A stretch of 64,000 bases of DNA. Origin: Chloroflexota bacterium (GTDB lineage: Bacteria; Chloroflexota; Anaerolineae; Aggregatilineales; Phototrophicaceae). A model generated the notes under the pieces. That model saw only the letters and a list, made by a program, of their open reading frames with translations. It did not search any database and was not told where the DNA came from. This document shows, one piece after another, positions 63,808-64,000 of this stretch. Made by a program: the position numbers and the translations under genes. Each line of letters starts with the position of its first letter. Position 1 is the stretch's first letter. The stretch is taken from positions 1 through 64,000 of the forward strand of contig JAEZAF010000199.1 of assembly GCA_023430545.1 (NCBI GenBank), written 5' to 3'.

Positions 63808-64000
63808 CTTTCGCCAATACTCCAGATGCGCACCGAATTGTCCCCGCCTCCGGAAACGAGCATCGTACCCGTAGGGTTAAACGCCAGAGCCATCACCGGC
63901 TTGGTATGCGCTGACAAGGTGGCAACAGCGTCGCGCATATCCAGCCTCCCTTTGGACAGCACCGTTTCCATATCCCAGATGCGGATCTGATAATCACGAC
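63804..64000 (-). CDS. WD40-repeat protein, C-terminal end (partial)
   Basis: The last 64 codons of a minus-strand gene run off the window end. They encode the end of one WD40 repeat (DYQIRIWDM) and a full final repeat (AHTKPVMALAFNPTGTMLVSGG, then DNSVRIWS). WD40 propellers are protein-interaction platforms. The rest of the gene lies beyond 64000. Its stop overlaps the stop of the convergent propeller gene. Confidence 0.88.
   Translation of the reverse strand, partial: RDYQIRIWDMETVLSKGRLDMRDAVATLSAHTKPVMALAFNPTGTMLVSGGGDNSVRIWSIGES

Noticed and set aside
1..64000. CRISPR arrays, insertion sequences, prophage or integron
   Set aside because: No regularly spaced repeats, transposase, integrase or phage genes were seen in any part of the window.

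Overview
The window is a contiguous, gene-dense piece of a bacterial chromosome of moderately high GC. It carries mostly housekeeping genes on both strands, with short intergenic gaps. I see no phage, plasmid, transposase, integrase, rRNA or CRISPR content. The gene set suggests a member of the Chloroflexota (Anaerolineae-like): a receiver domain fused to a TadZ/CpaE-type ATPase, GAF-type histidine kinases, a T-box before valS, separate secD and secF, NDH-2, twin HtrA-like proteases, a DUF58 protein and many small membrane proteins. This placement is an inference; no marker gene decides it.

Layout. 1-3.6 kb: a response regulator-ATPase fusion, a sirtuin and a GAF histidine kinase, the last two translationally coupled. 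3.6-7.5 kb (minus): yajC-secD-secF and an MDR dehydrogenase. 7.6-11.4 kb: a T-box leader with a GUC specifier, a methyltransferase and valS. 11.5-19 kb: a Pro-rich membrane protein, purH, an NDH-2 dehydrogenase, gpmI and rarA. 19.1-22.3 kb: an operon around a TobZ/SxtI-type carbamoyltransferase with small membrane proteins, one ending in a DUF5989-like domain. 24-25.9 kb: yebC-ruvC-ruvA, then a Cys-rich small protein and a HAD-DinB fusion. 27.5-32 kb: a histidine kinase with a receiver-like N-terminus, a polyprenyl synthase, the NAD(P)HX repair enzyme Nnr and three tiny membrane-protein genes. 33-40.7 kb: a START-like protein with a long disordered tail, tRNA-His, a PQQ-type sugar dehydrogenase, ugd, a flavin oxidoreductase and a bactofilin-like membrane protein. 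40.9-48.5 kb: two trypsin-like proteases, PadR with its membrane partner, DUF2007, a P1 peptidase, and a PhoB/PhoR-like pair with a phosphoesterase. 48.7-64 kb: mfd, lysC, DUF58, the NAD genes nadC-nadA-nadB with a cysteine desulfurase, a 67K-type SppA, a phosphoesterase, a beta-propeller protein and the end of a WD40 gene.

Several groups work together. YajC-SecD-SecF supports Sec export. YebC, RuvC, RuvA, RarA and Mfd serve replication-fork and DNA repair. NadB, NadA and NadC make NAD from aspartate, and the adjacent cysteine desulfurase plausibly supplies sulfur for the NadA Fe-S cluster. The T-box should link valS, and the methyltransferase gene before it, to uncharged tRNA-Val. I found no clearly new defence or mobile system. 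The least explained items are the carbamoyltransferase operon, the sirtuin-kinase pair beside the receiver-ATPase fusion, the HAD-DinB fusion, the seven-cysteine small protein, the START-like protein with a disordered tail, and the protease with an Arg/His-rich insert.
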